Positions 24,438 to 32,413 of a stretch of DNA of 35,320 nt are shown here, piece by piece. Every line of letters starts with the position of its first letter. Position 1 is the stretch's first letter. The DNA lies in assembly GCA_027487835.1 (NCBI GenBank), contig JAIYCU010000028.1:86930-122249 (forward strand), written 5' to 3'. Both the position numbers and the translations under genes were made by a program. The notes below the pieces were generated by a model that saw only the letters and a program-made list of their open reading frames with translations, searched no databases and was not told the origin of the DNA. The DNA is from Bacteroidota bacterium (lineage in GTDB: Bacteria > Bacteroidota > Bacteroidia > UKL13-3).

Positions 24438-25742
24438 TTAAGAAGTTTTATTAAGAGTGAATACAGTAATTTCAGGAAGTATTCCTACTCTTCCAGGGTA
24501 ACCAAGAAAACCAAAACCTCGGTTAACGTATAACATTTGCTTTTCAAGCAGGTATAAATCTGCCCAATGTTTATAAATGTACTGAGATGGACTCCATCTG
24601 ATATTTCCCATTTCTACACCAAACTGAAAACCATGTGTATGTCCTGATAAAGTTAAATCTATATCTTTATGATTTGGCTGAATAATGGTATCAAAATGAC
24701 TTGGGTCGTGGGAAAGCATAATTTTCACAGGAGCATCAGGCATTCCTTTTTTGGCCTTATCCACATCTCCAAATTTCTGAAAGCGACCTCTATCACCCCA
24801 ATTCTCAACTCCTAAAATGGCTAATCTTTTATTTTCTCTTTCAATGATAAAATGCTCATTCCTTAACAAATTCCATCCCATGTTTTTATGAACTGCATAT
24901 AAGTCCTCCAAGTTTTTTAACTTTTCTTCAGGGCTTTTCCAATCTGTAACATAATCTCCATAATCATGATTTCCCAATATAGAAAATACGCCCATAGGTG
25001 CCTTAATTTCAGAAAACATATCTGACCATTCATCGGCCTCGTTGGTCCTATTATTCACAAAATCACCTGTAAAAGCTACAATTTGGGCTTTTTGCTCCTT
25101 TATCATTTTAATGCCTCTATAAACAGCATCTCTATCATAAAAACTACCACAATGTACATCTGAAATTTGCAATAGTTTAACTCCATCAAAGGCCTCGGGT
25201 AAATTAGGAATAACCAAATTAACTCTTCGTAATTGGTAATTATAAGCCCCTCTTGAAATTCCACGCGTTAAAAATACAAAAGGAGCGGCGCCTGCTACTA
25301 AACCTGCACGAGCAATAAATTCGGAACGAGTTATTTTTTTTGTTTCTGTCTCTATAGCCTCCTCCATTTCTTCTTCATCTGCCTCTTTTTTCATGGAGAG
25401 TAAATGTCTTTCAATCCAATGCCAAATAAGCATAAAAAGACGTTTAATATCATCCAATAAAACAAAAAGGGCAGTAACTAATTTTGAAACATAAATGACA
25501 AAAAACATAGCCATGAACCATGTTCTTGCTATTTTATTTCCATCAAAGTAATGCCAAATGTTTTCACCCAATAAAACCAATAAAAATAAAACTGGAATAG
25601 TCCAATACGCCCATTTGATAATACTTCTATAAAGTTTAGACTTATTCTTTAAGAGTGTCTTTATAGCTTGCCAAACATAAATATCCACTAGTAGCACAAA
25701 CAATACAATTCCGAAAAACATTTTAATTCTAAACTCGCCCAT
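24438..25742 (-). CDS. Membrane-anchored YaeI-like metallophosphoesterase
   Basis: The 434-residue product has three N-terminal membrane helices (about 8-28, 42-60, 73-96). A charged stretch (about 115-138) leads to a fourth hydrophobic segment (about 143-160: 'RAGLVAGAAPFVFL') that resembles a Tat-type anchor but lacks twin arginines. The catalytic domain has all calcineurin-like motifs: 'SDVHCG' (Asp195, His197), 'TGDFVNN', 'GNHDYG', 'LSHDPSHF' and 'SGHTHGFQFG'. By analogy to YaeI it may hydrolyse lipid-linked phosphodiesters, but this is not established. It is not the phosphoesterase of the ligase cluster, which is small and soluble. Its 3' end is 1 nt from nadE, and an upstream spacer of 109 nt separates it from the divergent GT51 gene. 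Confidence 0.9.
   Translation of the reverse strand: MGEFRIKMFFGIVLFVLLVDIYVWQAIKTLLKNKSKLYRSIIKWAYWTIPVLFLLVLLGENIWHYFDGNKIARTWFMAMFFVIYVSKLVTALFVLLDDIKRLFMLIWHWIERHLLSMKKEADEEEMEEAIETETKKITRSEFIARAGLVAGAAPFVFLTRGISRGAYNYQLRRVNLVIPNLPEAFDGVKLLQISDVHCGSFYDRDAVYRGIKMIKEQKAQIVAFTGDFVNNRTNEADEWSDMFSEIKAPMGVFSILGNHDYGDYVTDWKSPEEKLKNLEDLYAVHKNMGWNLLRNEHFIIERENKRLAILGVENWGDRGRFQKFGDVDKAKKGMPDAPVKIMLSHDPSHFDTIIQPNHKDIDLTLSGHTHGFQFGVEMGNIRWSPSQYIYKHWADLYLLEKQMLYVNRGFGFLGYPGRVGILPEITVFTLNKTS
24453..24492. other. Hairpin at the nadE / metallophosphoesterase junction
   Basis: A 12-bp inverted repeat with a 2-nt bulge (24453-24464 with 24479-24484 and 24487-24492) lies in the last codons of the minus gene. 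There is no T-run on either side, so it is not a standard terminator. It may still help end convergent transcripts. Confidence 0.4.
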
Positions 25743-25851
25743 TTTTATAATTTAAGGTTCAAAGAAAAAATAAAAAGTTGAAACCATTTGATTTATTAGT
25801 GAAACAACACCAACTTTATAGACAAAGTTTATTAAAATTGCGACGAATAGT

Positions 25852-26601
25852 ATGGGAAAAACAATTAAAGCACTTGGTAAAAAGTTAAACCAATTAAAAA
25901 CGTGGTTACTCAAACTCCTGTTAATTTGTTTTCAGGTAAGTTTATTCTTTATAATTATCTATAGAATTGTACCAGTTTTTATTACCCCTTTGCCAATTGT
26001 CAGAATATTTGACCAAGCTTTTGGTGAGGACCCTATTAGACTGAAAAAAGATTGGGAACGCATAGAGGATTTGGGGCAAAACATAGCATTAGCAACCATT
26101 ACATCTGAAGATCCCAAATTTTTCAAACATTATGGTTTTGACTTTGAACAAATTTATGAGTCGATACAAAAGAGTTTACAAAAAGGAAAAAGACCAAGAG
26201 GTGCAAGCACGATTACCCAACAAACAGCCAAAAATTTATTCTTTACGCCAACAAGAAGTTATATTAGAAAAATTGCAGAGGTATATATTACAGTTGCCTT
26301 AGAAGTGTTATGGACTAAAAAACGAATTATTGAAGTATATCTCAATATCATAGAGATGGGAAATGGTGTATATGGAGCAGAAGCTGCAGCCCAATTTCAC
26401 TTTAAAAAGCCCGCTATAAAACTAACAAAGCAAGAAGCAGCAGCCATTGTTGCCTGTTATCCTAATCCTAGAAGGTGGACTGCCAGTAAACCTACAAGGT
26501 TTATTACTAAAAAGCAATCCTTAATCGTTAGGTATATGTATAAGCTTGGGCCTTTACCTTGGAGCAAAAAACCAACAACAGAGAAAAAGAAAACTAAGTA
26601 A
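25852..26601 (+). CDS. mtgA: Monofunctional GT51 peptidoglycan glycosyltransferase
   Basis: The 249-residue product has one N-terminal membrane helix (about 18-45). The GT51 domain has the catalytic Glu86 in 'TSEDPKFFKHYGFD', then 'RGASTITQQTAKNLF' (116-130) and 'KKRIIEVYLNIIEMGNGVYG' with the conserved second glutamate region. No transpeptidase domain follows, and the length fits MtgA. It polymerises lipid II into glycan strands on the outer face of the inner membrane. The C-terminus is lysine-rich. The gene is divergent from the metallophosphoesterase and convergent with the OmpA-like gene (2 nt between stops). No clear TAnnTTTG promoter was found upstream. Confidence 0.95.
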   Translation: MGKTIKALGKKLNQLKTWLLKLLLICFQVSLFFIIIYRIVPVFITPLPIVRIFDQAFGEDPIRLKKDWERIEDLGQNIALATITSEDPKFFKHYGFDFEQIYESIQKSLQKGKRPRGASTITQQTAKNLFFTPTRSYIRKIAEVYITVALEVLWTKKRIIEVYLNIIEMGNGVYGAEAAAQFHFKKPAIKLTKQEAAAIVACYPNPRRWTASKPTRFITKKQSLIVRYMYKLGPLPWSKKPTTEKKKTK

Positions 26602-26603
26602 GA

Positions 26604-28136
26604 TTAATCCTTTAAATCAAGTGTTTTTACCGGGCGAAGGTCTTCTTGGTCTACTCTTGGCTGTCTCTTCACAACTGGCCTAATGATTCTAAATTCCACT
26701 TTTCTATCCAATCCCTCGGTTGCCATTTGGTATTTTTGAACATAGGGATCCTTTTCTGAAAAAACCAACATTCTATTCTCAGGAATTTCATACACTTTAT
26801 ATAATCTGCGTTTAACCTCCAATGCTCTTTTTTCAGCTAAGGTAAGCTGTGTCAAATTTGGTTTATTGTTATCTGCATGTCCAACAATTACTAAAGAAGC
26901 AGTGGTATCAATCATTAATATTCTGGCGATTTGTTGAAGAATATTGTATTGCTCTACATGCACTGTAAAATGATTAGGTGGGAAAGTTAAAGTAGGCAAG
27001 CCCATTCCGCTTTGAGAAATCGTAACGAAATCTGTCATTGGAATAGAGTCATTTATTTTTAATACACCCCCATCAGAGCCCTGACCAGCATTTCCTTCTG
27101 GAAAATATTGCCCTAAGGCTTGGCTAAAACCGAATGGATCTTTATCTTCTGTGTCAGGAATTCCATCCCCATCACTGTCTAATGTTACTCCTTTACTATC
27201 TACTTTGTAACCTTCTTTAGTATTAAGTTCTTGGTCGATACTGTTAGGAATCCCATCTTTATCATCATCCAATTTCATCGCCTCAATTTCTTCTCTTGAC
27301 TTTTCTAAATCTCTATAAATTTTATCTATTGGATTGTACCAATCTATATGTTTAGGCTTGTTAGCAGAGGTAAAATTGTAAACAATATTAGCAACAAAAA
27401 AACCGTTACCATCTGGCGCAGAGCCGTAACCATCGAGTAAATCCAAATTATCGGTTTTATTTAATTGGTAGTTAAATTCAAAACCAAAATCGAAATTTTT
27501 TGTAATCTTTCTTTTATATCCAATTGTTACTGGAATTGAAATCGCGCGGTCATTAATAGATAAATAATAAGGTATAGCAGGATTACCAGTGTCTTGAGGA
27601 TTATCTCTTCTGGCATTGAAAAATTGCATACTAGCACCGGCACCAAAATAGAAATTGTCTCTTGGAAAACTTTTTCTAAAATCAACACTCCCCACATTAA
27701 ATAAAACTTGGAGGTTAAATGTATTTATTTTTGTAGTAAACCAAGCGTTCTTGTAATCATCTGTTTCTTTACCAGAAAATTTGCCATGAAGGTATTGTGC
27801 CCTGATTCCCAAAACATGACTAAATGAATATTTTACATATCCACCATAGGCTGGATACATAGCATCTGCTGGTACATCCCCTAAATAATAAGAAGCACCA
27901 TAGTTTGCCCCAAAGGAAAATTTACTATAATCTGTCTTAGGGATTATATTCATGGTATCCTTTGCCTTTTCTTTTTCTGAGGCAGGTGTGGCTTTACCGC
28001 CATAAATTGGCGTCATATCTGGGGTTGACAGTTTATTCATACCCTTTTCTTCACTTGATTTAAGTGATTTATTTTGGGCATAAATGCTGTTAGCAAATAC
28101 TACTATGCAAATGGTTATTAAAAGAAAAGTTCTCAT
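26604..28136 (-). CDS. Outer-membrane barrel protein with C-terminal OmpA domain
   Basis: The 510-residue product has a signal peptide ending 'NSIYAQ' (1-21). A barrel domain (about 70-258) ends in 'IVYNFTSANKPKHIDWYNP'. A short calcium-binding TSP3-like stretch (about 285-330: 'DDDKDGIPNSID', 'DSDGDGIPDTEDKDP') leads to a C-terminal OmpA-like domain (about 390-495: 'VIVGHADNNKP', 'AEKRALEVKRRLY', 'LDRKVEFR'). It should link the outer membrane to peptidoglycan. The 'HIDW' tail of the barrel recurs in the neighbouring upstream gene, so the two are probably related. The start codon is buried in a 12-bp RNA stem (see the element at 28127-28191). It is likely in one operon with the upstream gene (86-nt gap), with the hairpin controlling its share of expression. 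Confidence 0.88.
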   Translation of the reverse strand: MRTFLLITICIVVFANSIYAQNKSLKSSEEKGMNKLSTPDMTPIYGGKATPASEKEKAKDTMNIIPKTDYSKFSFGANYGASYYLGDVPADAMYPAYGGYVKYSFSHVLGIRAQYLHGKFSGKETDDYKNAWFTTKINTFNLQVLFNVGSVDFRKSFPRDNFYFGAGASMQFFNARRDNPQDTGNPAIPYYLSINDRAISIPVTIGYKRKITKNFDFGFEFNYQLNKTDNLDLLDGYGSAPDGNGFFVANIVYNFTSANKPKHIDWYNPIDKIYRDLEKSREEIEAMKLDDDKDGIPNSIDQELNTKEGYKVDSKGVTLDSDGDGIPDTEDKDPFGFSQALGQYFPEGNAGQGSDGGVLKINDSIPMTDFVTISQSGMGLPTLTFPPNHFTVHVEQYNILQQIARILMIDTTASLVIVGHADNNKPNLTQLTLAEKRALEVKRRLYKVYEIPENRMLVFSEKDPYVQKYQMATEGLDRKVEFRIIRPVVKRQPRVDQEDLRPVKTLDLKD

Positions 28137-28191
28137 ACGTTGGGACTTAGCCTGATTATGGTGCTAAGTTAATCCCAAAGTATGAGAACTT
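28127..28191 (-). promoter_or_regulatory. Long hairpin enclosing the start codon of the OmpA-like gene
   Basis: Outer stem of 12 bp: 28127-28138 pairs with 28180-28191 (AAGTTCTCATAC and its complement). After a 1x1 mismatch, TTGGGA/TCCCAA pairs (28140-28145 with 28173-28178). Then CTTAGC/GCTAAG pairs (28146-28151 with 28163-28168), with a 4-nt bulge and an 11-nt loop. In total 24 bp, perfect apart from the mismatch and bulge. The ATG at 28136-28134 is inside the outer stem. On the mRNA the 3' arm runs into TTTTCTTTTAAT, so it could act as a terminator/attenuator as well as hiding the start. Confidence 0.7.
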
Positions 28192-28222
28192 AAGAATATT
28201 TTTTTTCTCAGTTATCTACAAC

Positions 28223-30151
28223 CTATTGTGCATTGTATATATAGATCCAAGTATAAGGGTCTATTTCTTTTCTTGCTTTACGCGCCAATTTCAAAGCTTC
28301 TTCCTTATCATTAGTAGATAAAATAGATAATCTTAACAATTGCGATTTCATCGAGGTTCTGAAAATATTGGTAGTAAACCCTCTATTCTCAAGTTTCTTC
28401 TGATTAAGTTTAGCAATATTTAATTTGTTTACACTGTAACAAGCCACAACCACATTGTATTTATACATTGGCGGCGCAACTTCATTTGACTTTGGTTGAG
28501 CAGGCTGTTTAGCTGGTTCTGGTGTTGGCACAACTACTACTGGCGTAGGTTTTGGCTCTACAACTGGCTTAGGTGCAACTTTGGGTTCTACAACTGGCTC
28601 AGGTTTAGGCTCTACTACTGGCTCAACAACTGGCTCAGGTTTAGGCTCAGGCTTAGGCTCTTCTACTACTGGCTCAGGTTCAACAATTGGCGCAGGCTCA
28701 ACTTTTGCAATCGTGTCTACTGTTGGCTTTTCTAAAACTGGTAGTTTTGGCGTTAATTTCTTTCTGTTCTTAAAGTTATTATATGTACTATGTGACCAAT
28801 CGATATGTAATCTAGTCTTACTTGCTCCAATCTTGTATGTAATACCTGTATGAATAAATAAATGACTGTTCAAATTTGGTTTATCATAAGCTTGATCCAA
28901 CCATTTAGATTGGTTATAACTAAAATCAACACCTGCGATTAAGTCAAAGGAGTTGGTTAAAAACCTTCTAGCCTCATAGCCAAGAACTATGTTCTGAATA
29001 CCTGGTGACAAGTAAAGCTTCGTATCTTCAACTTTAGGTTTATTTGAAAAGCTTGCAGTACCAATTGCAGTTATATAACCAATACCAACAGACCCAAAAT
29101 GATTCCAATCTCTTCTTCCGAATGGCTCTTTAACCAAATTTCTCAAGTTAAAATGAATTCTACCTGTAAACTGGTTAATTGAAGTTTCATATGAAATTAT
29201 TGTTGCAGGTAATCCTGGGATTGCTCCGCTTGCATTTGAATTGCCACCAGCAAAATTACCTGAATTATAGTTTAAAGATAATCCAATTGCCTTGGTAAAT
29301 GAACGTCTTAGACCAACTCCCATCATACCCGTTAGCTTATATCCACCAACTGGAGAGAATAAATAGGGCACACCTGCCGTAATATCTAAGCCCCATTTAG
29401 CGTAGTTTGGAATAGGTTCATTGGGTTCTTCCATGTTTTTCTTACTCCAATCAATTAGATTATTCCAAGGTTTAGCGCCAAGTTTAACCGAAACTCCAAC
29501 ATAAAAATTTAGGTATTGGTCCAATTTTGGATTGGACGACTCTTTTAAACCATCCAAATAATATGTTTCTGCAATGTGGTATTCAACACCACCATACATA
29601 TCTAAGTTAGCATTTAAATAATAACGTGTACCTAAACCTAATTGCCAATCTCTGTATGGCTTTCCAAATTTCTTAAAATCCCAACCTGTACCATTAACAA
29701 ATCTTACTGTTGGTTTGTAATAGTTAATACCTGCTCCAAAATTTAAAAATGGCATCCAACGATTTTCTGACTTTCTATCTAAACCAAAAAGATTTTGAAG
29801 GTTATAATAAGCAATACCATTAAATCCATAAACTTGAGAACGATAGCTTAACACATCTGAAACTGTGCCATCTAAGGTAGTTTTTGGTGGATTACCTGTG
29901 CTATTGTAATAAGTATTTGAAGTTAATTTTGCTTCTAAAGACCATTTCTTATTAAATGAATACCTCAACGCACCTGTATATAAACCTACAAATTTAGATT
30001 TAACGGAGAAAAATGTAACAGGTACTCCTAATGCCATACTAGCAGATAACCTTTTTGGCTTAACTTGGGCAATAGCGGATGTACTCAAAGAAACAATCAA
30101 TAAAAACGCTATTAATTGATTAATTCTGATGGTTTTGGGAAAGCGTTTCAT
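28223..30151 (-). CDS. Double beta-barrel protein with Pro-rich linker and SPOR domain
   Basis: The 642-residue product has a signal peptide ending 'STSAIAQ'. Two similar barrel-like halves follow: the first ends 'VSVKLGAKPWNNLIDWSKK', the second 'ITYKIGASKTRLHIDWSHS'. A long Pro-Glu-Val linker comes next, and a C-terminal SPOR domain (about the last 80 residues, 'YKYNVVVACYSV', 'RGFTTNIF', 'LLRLSILS', 'WIYIYN'). SPOR domains bind septal or denuded peptidoglycan. I chose ATG 30151 (MKRFPKT), a clean signal peptide; ATG 30157 is possible. The upstream ATG at 30187 is unlikely because a consensus promoter overlaps that stretch and transcription would begin after it. The OmpA-like gene follows on the same strand. 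Confidence 0.82.
   Translation of the reverse strand: MKRFPKTIRINQLIAFLLIVSLSTSAIAQVKPKRLSASMALGVPVTFFSVKSKFVGLYTGALRYSFNKKWSLEAKLTSNTYYNSTGNPPKTTLDGTVSDVLSYRSQVYGFNGIAYYNLQNLFGLDRKSENRWMPFLNFGAGINYYKPTVRFVNGTGWDFKKFGKPYRDWQLGLGTRYYLNANLDMYGGVEYHIAETYYLDGLKESSNPKLDQYLNFYVGVSVKLGAKPWNNLIDWSKKNMEEPNEPIPNYAKWGLDITAGVPYLFSPVGGYKLTGMMGVGLRRSFTKAIGLSLNYNSGNFAGGNSNASGAIPGLPATIISYETSINQFTGRIHFNLRNLVKEPFGRRDWNHFGSVGIGYITAIGTASFSNKPKVEDTKLYLSPGIQNIVLGYEARRFLTNSFDLIAGVDFSYNQSKWLDQAYDKPNLNSHLFIHTGITYKIGASKTRLHIDWSHSTYNNFKNRKKLTPKLPVLEKPTVDTIAKVEPAPIVEPEPVVEEPKPEPKPEPVVEPVVEPKPEPVVEPKVAPKPVVEPKPTPVVVVPTPEPAKQPAQPKSNEVAPPMYKYNVVVACYSVNKLNIAKLNQKKLENRGFTTNIFRTSMKSQLLRLSILSTNDKEEALKLARKARKEIDPYTWIYIYNAQ
28515..28708 (-). 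repeat. Pro-Glu-Val low-complexity linker repeats
   Basis: DNA for about 65 residues of imperfect PEPVVEPK-type repeats, with recurrent ACTGGCTCAGG-like units on the plus strand. It is a flexible or rigid spacer between barrels and the SPOR domain, and a likely site of length variation. Confidence 0.8.
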
Positions 30152-30167
30152 AGTCATTAATTTGCAA

Positions 30168-30198
30168 CAAATATAAAGTAAATTCATTCTATGGCAAA
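30168..30198 (-). promoter_or_regulatory. Promoter of the SPOR-barrel gene with very short leader
   Basis: On the minus strand TTTG (30198-30195), a 19-nt spacer, then TATATTTG (30175-30168): a full consensus match. The start site would be near 30161, only about 4-10 nt before the ATG at 30157 or 30151. Confidence 0.8.
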
Positions 30199-30269
30199 GT
30201 AAATAAAAAGTTAAACCTTTTTATCTACCACCTAATAAATGAAACCTTCCATTAAAAATAGTAAAACTC

Positions 30270-30821
30270 ATGTTTGACCCAAAACTCTCCATGCAATCCT
30301 TGAATAGACTCAACAAAGTTGATTACGAACAGGCTTCAAAAAATAAAATTTATATTATTATAGATCAGGTGAGAAGCGGCTTAAATATTGGCTCTTTGTT
30401 CAGAAGTGCCGATGCTTTTAGAATTGAAAAGATATTTTTAACTGGTTTTTCTCCCCTTCCACCCAACAAAGAAATCCTAAAAACAGCTTTAGGCGCGACA
30501 GATACCGTAACCTGGGAACACCATGCAGATGTTGTAAGTTTGGTTCAAACATTACAATTAAATAACATAAAGGTATTTGCCATTGAACAAACCCAAAGCA
30601 GTGTTTCTCTCCAAGATTTTAATATTGAACCCAATGATTCTATCGCTATTATACTTGGAAACGAGGTGGAAGGGGTTCAACAATCCCTCATTGATATTTG
30701 TGATGGAACGCTTGAGATTCCACAATTTGGCACTAAACATTCGCTAAATGTTGCTGTTTGCGGAGGCATTGTCCTGTGGCACCTAACCTATCTTAAGTTG
30801 AAGTCTGGATTTCCGTTTTAA
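30270..30821 (+). CDS. TrmH/SpoU-family RNA 2'-O-methyltransferase
   Basis: The 183-residue product has the three SPOUT motifs: motif 1 'NIGSLFRSADAF' (39-50), motif 2 'IILGNEVEGV' (128-136) and motif 3 'IPQFGTKHSLNVAVCGGIV' (150-168). This is the short, single-domain form. It adds a methyl group to a ribose 2'-hydroxyl of tRNA or rRNA using S-adenosylmethionine through a knotted dimer; the exact RNA target is not visible. Its 3' end overlaps the convergent bshC gene by 29 nt. It is divergent from the SPOR-barrel gene. Confidence 0.93.
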   Translation: MFDPKLSMQSLNRLNKVDYEQASKNKIYIIIDQVRSGLNIGSLFRSADAFRIEKIFLTGFSPLPPNKEILKTALGATDTVTWEHHADVVSLVQTLQLNNIKVFAIEQTQSSVSLQDFNIEPNDSIAIILGNEVEGVQQSLIDICDGTLEIPQFGTKHSLNVAVCGGIVLWHLTYLKLKSGFPF

Positions 30822-32412
30822 GCAAATAAAATCCAGGGGAAAATGGTTCAATCAAGTTAAGCAGCTCCTGATTTAGGTTCAAACCAAACTTTAAACGTAA
30901 ACTTAAATAGGTTTCTATTCTCTCTTGAAGCGTACCATTTGGATACAACCTGCTTCTAATTTTAAGTAACTTTTGAATTGACTCCTCCTCAGCGTTTAAA
31001 ATCGTTTTTTTATAGGCTGATTGATGTCCTTCAAATTCCTTCTTTGCGGCCAATTTTAGGTTCAAAAATTGCTTTGCTAAGATTGGATTACTATCCTTAA
31101 CTCCCTCAATTATAGCTTGGTAATGCGCCAAGGTTTCCTCCACTTCCTTTTCATAATTGAAAGGATGTTTAAATTTTAAATATCTATCTGTTACTTCCTT
31201 TTCGCTCCCTAAGACAGCCTCAAGTGGCAAATTAAATTTTTCTAGTTTAGTTTGCATTTCATTTGGAGGAACTGCTGCCATAAACCTCAATGTTAAAGCC
31301 GGAAACCTTACCTCTGATTGGTTAAATAAAGGCTTTAATTGCAACCAATAAGCAATTTCTGCAGGCCCCCCGATATACGCCAAGTTGGGCAAAATTAACT
31401 CCTGATAAAGTGGCCTTAAATTTACATTTGGGCTAAATCGCTCAGGATGATTTTCAATCAATAGCTTTATTTCCTCATCTGTAAAGGTAGTTTCAGTATC
31501 TGCCAATTGAAACCCCTTTTTCTGCTTTTTTAGCATTTTACGGCCATGGGTTTCATGGAGGTAAAAGAAATTTCCATTTCGCGGCTTAATTTGAAGTTTA
31601 TAACGCTCTGATAAACGCCTATCACTGTTGGCTTGCACAGAGTAAAAGGCATCAGAGAACAAATCGGTTACCATGATTGGCTTAAGTGCCACCTTTAATG
31701 AAGCCGAATTTGCATCCAAAATCAAAAGGCCTTCTTCTGCAAAAAGGGAATGGTAAAATTTGATGGAGGCGTTGGCTAAGGTATGATTTCCTAAATAAGC
31801 TTGGTTGATCCAATCTTTTAAGGTAACTCCTAATCCGCCCATATTTTCTAAGGACTTGACTAATTCTTCCACCACTAATTGCAAAGATTGAACAGACAAT
31901 TGCCCAGTAGCTCGTTCCTTACTATCCAATTCCCAACTTAAATTTTTGTCATTCCACCAAGTAGATTTTATTTCTTCAAAATCATGGTCTTCTGATGCTA
32001 ACCAAAGTAAGGGTACAAAATTATGCTCTGGATGTCTAAGCTTAAGTTCTCTGGAAAGTTTAATGGCTGTAAGTATCTTAAAGGCCATAAAATAGGTACC
32101 ACCAAATAGACTTAATTGATGACCTGTTGTAATTGTAAACGTATTCTCAAGCGCTAAAATCTCTAATTGCTGTTTAGCCCTTTTATTATTTAACAAGTTT
32201 AACTCAGCATAATTTTGAGTTATGGTTTGAACCAATTTTTCTCTTTGAGCTGGTAAAAAATTGCGCGATTTAATTAAATCCTCAAATAATTTTGGTTCAA
32301 ACCAACCTTGCACTTGCGAAGCTAGAAAAGAATCTTTGGCCAGGTAATCTGCAACGATTGGAGGAATTAAACCTGCATAAGGCAAATTTACTTTCTTGTA
32401 TAACCCAAGCAT
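30793..32412 (-). CDS. bshC: Bacillithiol biosynthesis cysteine-adding enzyme BshC
   Basis: The 539-residue product has the BshC core: 'TTGHQLSLFGGTYFMAFKI' (about 95-113), 'PLLWLASEDHDFEEI' (134-148), 'FSPNVNLRPLYQELILPN' and 'YIGGPAEIAYWLQL', plus a long coiled-coil region near the C-terminus. It is thought to add cysteine to glucosaminyl-malate in the last step of bacillithiol synthesis. bshA and bshB are not in the window. The gene begins 1 nt after the rimO stop, so it is the last of a ftsY-rimO-bshC run. Its 3' end overlaps the TrmH-type gene by 29 nt. Confidence 0.96.
   Translation of the reverse strand: MLGLYKKVNLPYAGLIPPIVADYLAKDSFLASQVQGWFEPKLFEDLIKSRNFLPAQREKLVQTITQNYAELNLLNNKRAKQQLEILALENTFTITTGHQLSLFGGTYFMAFKILTAIKLSRELKLRHPEHNFVPLLWLASEDHDFEEIKSTWWNDKNLSWELDSKERATGQLSVQSLQLVVEELVKSLENMGGLGVTLKDWINQAYLGNHTLANASIKFYHSLFAEEGLLILDANSASLKVALKPIMVTDLFSDAFYSVQANSDRRLSERYKLQIKPRNGNFFYLHETHGRKMLKKQKKGFQLADTETTFTDEEIKLLIENHPERFSPNVNLRPLYQELILPNLAYIGGPAEIAYWLQLKPLFNQSEVRFPALTLRFMAAVPPNEMQTKLEKFNLPLEAVLGSEKEVTDRYLKFKHPFNYEKEVEETLAHYQAIIEGVKDSNPILAKQFLNLKLAAKKEFEGHQSAYKKTILNAEEESIQKLLKIRSRLYPNGTLQERIETYLSLRLKFGLNLNQELLNLIEPFSPGFYLLKTEIQTST
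30805..30836. other. Hairpin across the overlapping ends of the methyltransferase and bshC
   Basis: A perfect 8-bp inverted repeat (CTGGATTT 30805-30812 with AAATCCAG 30829-30836, 16-nt loop) spans the methyltransferase stop. No T-run follows, so a terminator role is uncertain. Confidence 0.35.
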
Positions 32413-32413
32413 A

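Noticed and set aside
24438-25742. Metallophosphoesterase as the missing phosphoesterase of the ligase-exonuclease set.
   Set aside because: It is a membrane-anchored YaeI-like protein far from the ligase; the ligase-associated enzyme is small and soluble.
28496-28853. Plus-strand ORFs rich in Trp/Arg or Gly/Ser/Thr repeats.
   Set aside because: They are antisense readings of the Pro-Glu-Val linker of the SPOR protein.
30152-30187. Upstream ATG adding 12 residues to the SPOR-barrel protein.
   Set aside because: A consensus promoter overlaps this stretch, and the signal peptide begins at 30151.
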